Below are positions 61,689 through 64,000 of a stretch of 64,000 nucleotides of DNA, in pieces. Location: the NCBI RefSeq assembly GCF_902498745.1, contig NZ_LR701479.1, positions 1,943,663 through 2,007,662 on the forward strand, given 5' to 3'. Position numbers and translations under genes: made by a program. The stretch is from Erythrobacter sp. EC-HK427 (GTDB taxonomy: Bacteria > Pseudomonadota > Alphaproteobacteria > Sphingomonadales > Sphingomonadaceae). The notes under the pieces were generated by a model. The model had not been told where the DNA came from. It made no database searches and saw only the letters and a list, made by a program, of their open reading frames with translations. Positions within the stretch are counted from its first letter, which is position 1. Every line of letters begins with the position of its first letter.

Positions 61689-63578
61689 GTGGTTAAATAT
61701 CTGTTTATCGGTGTTTCTCTGGTGGCGATAGCCTCGCCTGCGATGGCGCAGGAGGAGGATGAGTTCGACACCGTCACCTTGGCCGACCCGGCGTTGGACG
61801 AGGCGACCATTACCGTCACCGCCACCGGCACCCGCACCGAAATCGAGGATTCGGGCCAAGCCATCACCGTAATCGGCGAAGAGGAGATCGCCGCGCTGCA
61901 AGGCCCCGACCTGCCGCGCGTGCTCGAACGCGTCCCCGGCCTTACCTACAGCCGTACCGGCGGGCTCGGCGCGCAGACGGGCGTGCGGTTGCGCGGCGCG
62001 GAGGCGGAGCAAGTGCTCGTCATTCTCGACGGCGTTCGCGTGGCCGATCCGGCATCGCCCTCGGGCGGGTTCGATTTCGGCAATCTGCTTTCCACCAACC
62101 TCGCCAAGGTCGAAGTCCTGCGCGGCTCCAATTCCACCATCTGGGGATCGGACGCGCTGGGCGGGGTGATCGTCGCCTCGACCCGCGCCGACACCGGCCT
62201 TGCGGGCGCTATCGAATATGGCAGCGATGACAGCCTCACCGCCGCCGCATCGGGGGGCGTGGGCGATCAGGATATCGGCTTCCTTGGCGCTTCCGCCAGC
62301 TATGCCCGCACCGACGGCTTCTCCGCCGCCGCCAGTGGCACCGAGCCGGACGGTTTCGCGCAATGGGCGCTGGAAGGCCATGGCCGTTACTATGCCAGCT
62401 ACGAGCTCGAATTCTTCGCCCGCATCCGTCATGCCGAGGGAGAGCTCGACATCGACGGTTTCCCTGCACCCGCCTTCACGCTCGCCGATTCGGGCGAGAC
62501 GCAGGACACAGCGCAAACCTTCGGCTCGGCAGGCGCGGTGTATGACAGCGGTCCACTGTTCCTCTCAGCCGCCTACAGCTTCGCCGACACCTCGCGCGAC
62601 AATCTCGACGATACAGGCGCGGAGACCTTCACCAGCGATGGCCGCTCCGACCGCGTTTCACTGCGCGGCGAATGGCGGCCCATCGGCCCGCTGATCGTCA
62701 ATTTCGGCGCGGAGAACGAGTGGACAAGTTACCAAACGCTGTTCGATTCCGGCAATAACACGCGGATTTTCGGTGCTTATGCGCAGGCAGGCATCGAGTG
62801 GCGCGGGATCTCCGGCCATATCGGCGCGCGGGTGGACGACCATGCCGATTTCGGCAGCGCAGTCAGCTTCGGCGCAGACCTCAGCTACGAAGTCGCGCCC
62901 GACTGGCGTTTGCGCGCCAGCGTGGGCGAAGGGTTCAAGGCACCGAGCCTGTTCCAGCTGTTCAGCGATTTCGGCAACACGGCGTTGCAACCCGAACGCG
63001 CAACCAGCTTCGATCTCGGGCTTGCCTATGGCGAGCGGGCTTCGGGCAATGTCTTTGGCGCGGTGACGCTGTTCCGCCGCGATACCGAAGACCAGATCGC
63101 CTTCGTCGGCTGCTTTGGTTCGAGCGATCCGATTTGCGACAACCGCCCCTTCGGTACGTACGACAACATCACCAGCGCGCGGGCACAGGGCGTCGAAGCC
63201 GAATTTCGCGCGCGTCCGGTGAGCGGCGTGGTGCTGGGCGCGGCCTATGCCTTTACCGATGCCGAGAACCGCGACACCGGCAACCAGCTCGCCCGCCGCC
63301 CGCGCCATGCGCTGACGCTGAGCGCGGATGTGTCGCCCGTCGATGCGCTGACAGTGGGCGCGGATATGCGGATTGTGTCGGACAGTTTCGACGATGCGGG
63401 CAATTTCGTGCCGCTCGACGGGTATGAAGTCCTCACCGTCCGCGTGGCCTATGATGTGACCGACGCAGTGCAACTCTACGGCCGCGTCGAGAATGTGTGG
63501 GACACAGATTACCAGACGGCCGCCGGTTACGCGACACGCGGGAGGGTGGCGTTTGTCGGGGCGAGGTTGGCGCTTTGA
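61689..63578 (+). CDS. btuB: TonB-dependent cobalamin receptor
   Basis: 629 residues from the GTG at 61689 (AGGAGG four bases upstream; no nearer ATG). Signal peptide FIGVSLVAIASPAMAQ, plug domain (TITVTATGTRTEIEDSGQAI, RVPGLTYSRTGGLGAQTGVR, GSNSTIWGSDALGGVI), and a beta-barrel ending in GRVAFVGARLAL (terminal aromatic-rich strand). An Asp/Glu-rich TonB-box-like region precedes the plug. Outer-membrane B12 importer; controlled by the riboswitch upstream. Stop shares bases with the next start (TGATG). Confidence 0.93.
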   Translation: MVKYLFIGVSLVAIASPAMAQEEDEFDTVTLADPALDEATITVTATGTRTEIEDSGQAITVIGEEEIAALQGPDLPRVLERVPGLTYSRTGGLGAQTGVRLRGAEAEQVLVILDGVRVADPASPSGGFDFGNLLSTNLAKVEVLRGSNSTIWGSDALGGVIVASTRADTGLAGAIEYGSDDSLTAAASGGVGDQDIGFLGASASYARTDGFSAAASGTEPDGFAQWALEGHGRYYASYELEFFARIRHAEGELDIDGFPAPAFTLADSGETQDTAQTFGSAGAVYDSGPLFLSAAYSFADTSRDNLDDTGAETFTSDGRSDRVSLRGEWRPIGPLIVNFGAENEWTSYQTLFDSGNNTRIFGAYAQAGIEWRGISGHIGARVDDHADFGSAVSFGADLSYEVAPDWRLRASVGEGFKAPSLFQLFSDFGNTALQPERATSFDLGLAYGERASGNVFGAVTLFRRDTEDQIAFVGCFGSSDPICDNRPFGTYDNITSARAQGVEAEFRARPVSGVVLGAAYAFTDAENRDTGNQLARRPRHALTLSADVSPVDALTVGADMRIVSDSFDDAGNFVPLDGYEVLTVRVAYDVTDAVQLYGRVENVWDTDYQTAAGYATRGRVAFVGARLAL

Positions 63579-64000
63579 TGCCCACAACCCCTTCGTCATC
63601 CCGGCGCAGGCCGGGAACCAGAATGGCGCTGCGCCTGCTCTGGTTTCCGGCCTTCGCCGGAATGACGGGATGTGGAGGGGCGCTGGAAACCGAGCGTGCC
63701 TCTACCCACCCCACAATCGTCAGCCTTAACCCCTGCGCCGATGCGATCCTGCACGAGGTCGCCGCGCCCGGGCAATTGCTCGCTGTCTCGCATTACAGCC
63801 ACGATCCCGGCGCCACCTCGATGGTGCTGGCGGACGCGCTGCAATACAAGGCCACCGGCGGCACGGTGGAGGAAGTGCTCGCGCTCGCCCCCGATATCGT
63901 TGTGGCCGACACTTTCCTTGCCCCTGCAACGCGAGAAGCGCTGGAGGCGGCGGGAGTTGCCATCGTTTCGGTGGGCATGGTGTCCTCGCTGGAGGACAGC
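63578..64000 (+). CDS. btuF: BtuF-like cobalamin-binding protein, 3' truncated
   Basis: ATG at 63578 overlaps the btuB stop (TGATG); the frame is open to the window end (141 codons) and matches periplasmic metal-chelate binding proteins of the BtuF/Fbp type: TIVSLNPCADAILHEVAAPG, QLLAVSHYSHDPGATSMVLA, GGTVEEVLALAPDIVVADTF. The first ~33 codons pass through a family B palindrome; they still give a basic start (SSRRRPGTR), a hydrophobic run MALRLLWFPAFAGM and a lipobox-like MTGC. The binding protein hands B12 to a BtuCD-type importer expected downstream. Confidence 0.85.
   Translation, partial: MPTTPSSSRRRPGTRMALRLLWFPAFAGMTGCGGALETERASTHPTIVSLNPCADAILHEVAAPGQLLAVSHYSHDPGATSMVLADALQYKATGGTVEEVLALAPDIVVADTFLAPATREALEAAGVAIVSVGMVSSLEDS
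63594..63669. repeat. Family B REP-like palindrome inside the btuF 5' end
   Basis: CGTCATCCCGGCGCAGGCCG with GGAACCAGA at the left, and TCTGGTTTCCGGCCTTCGCC with GGAATGACG at the right, ~76 bases in total. Matches the element between rpmD and rplO. Its right half, read in the btuF frame, encodes [10 protein letters not shown], the translation typical of this repeat when it invades coding DNA. Confidence 0.85.

Overview
This window looks like a chromosomal segment of an alphaproteobacterium of the order Sphingomonadales, most likely the Erythrobacteraceae (Erythrobacter/Altererythrobacter/Qipengyuania group). The reasons are the GC-rich coding style, the str-S10-spc-alpha ribosomal order, S12 with Arg88, a 2-oxoglutarate dehydrogenase cluster beginning with mdh, many secreted S9/M14 peptidases, and small palindromic repeats of the types that litter sphingomonad genomes. 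The family assignment is inference from protein style; no database was searched. I see no rRNA, tRNA or CRISPR array.

Layout. 1-18141 is mixed chromosomal content: a polyprenol-phosphate sugar synthase fused to GtrA (cut by the window edge) facing a PMT-type glycosyltransferase, O-succinylhomoserine sulfhydrylase, an S9 peptidase, ApaG, an M14 carboxypeptidase, a polytopic membrane protein, a GT4 glycosyltransferase, a short LysR regulator, MtfA, a compact cytochrome b561 / membrane LuxR / GNAT operon, a PPC-domain secreted protein, a methyltransferase and a putative HTH protein. 18142-20880 is an AT-richer accessory patch with a two-gene cassette. Its second gene looks like a member of the PRTase-CE (conflict-system phosphoribosyltransferase-like) group and its first gene I cannot assign. 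This is the best candidate for a poorly described, possibly defensive, system.

21428-43025 is the ribosomal super-cluster, all on the plus strand: rpsL-rpsG-fusA-tuf, a strong terminator, then rpsJ to rplO, secY, adk, an unexpected acyltransferase plus SRPBCC gene pair, and rpsM-rpsK-rpoA-rplQ from a clear sigma-70-type promoter, ending in a strong terminator. S5 carries a long RG-rich N-terminal extension. 43110-48526 holds a serine hydrolase of apparently mosaic composition, a prolyl oligopeptidase and two adjacent paralogous secreted proteins rich in Arg/Asp/Tyr.

59456 down to 48536 is a minus-strand block: mdh, an unknown secreted protein, sucD, sucA, sucB, a small lipoprotein, lpdA, a membrane protein distantly resembling SEDS (FtsW/RodA) proteins, a VOC protein, then PepSY and TRIC-channel membrane proteins. 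sucC is not in the block. 59733-61293 carries a small sphingomonad-style protein and a SleB-type cell wall hydrolase. 61418-64000 is a vitamin B12 uptake unit: a cobalamin riboswitch, a BtuB-like TonB receptor and the start of a BtuF-like binding protein whose signal/lipobox region is encoded inside a genomic palindromic repeat.
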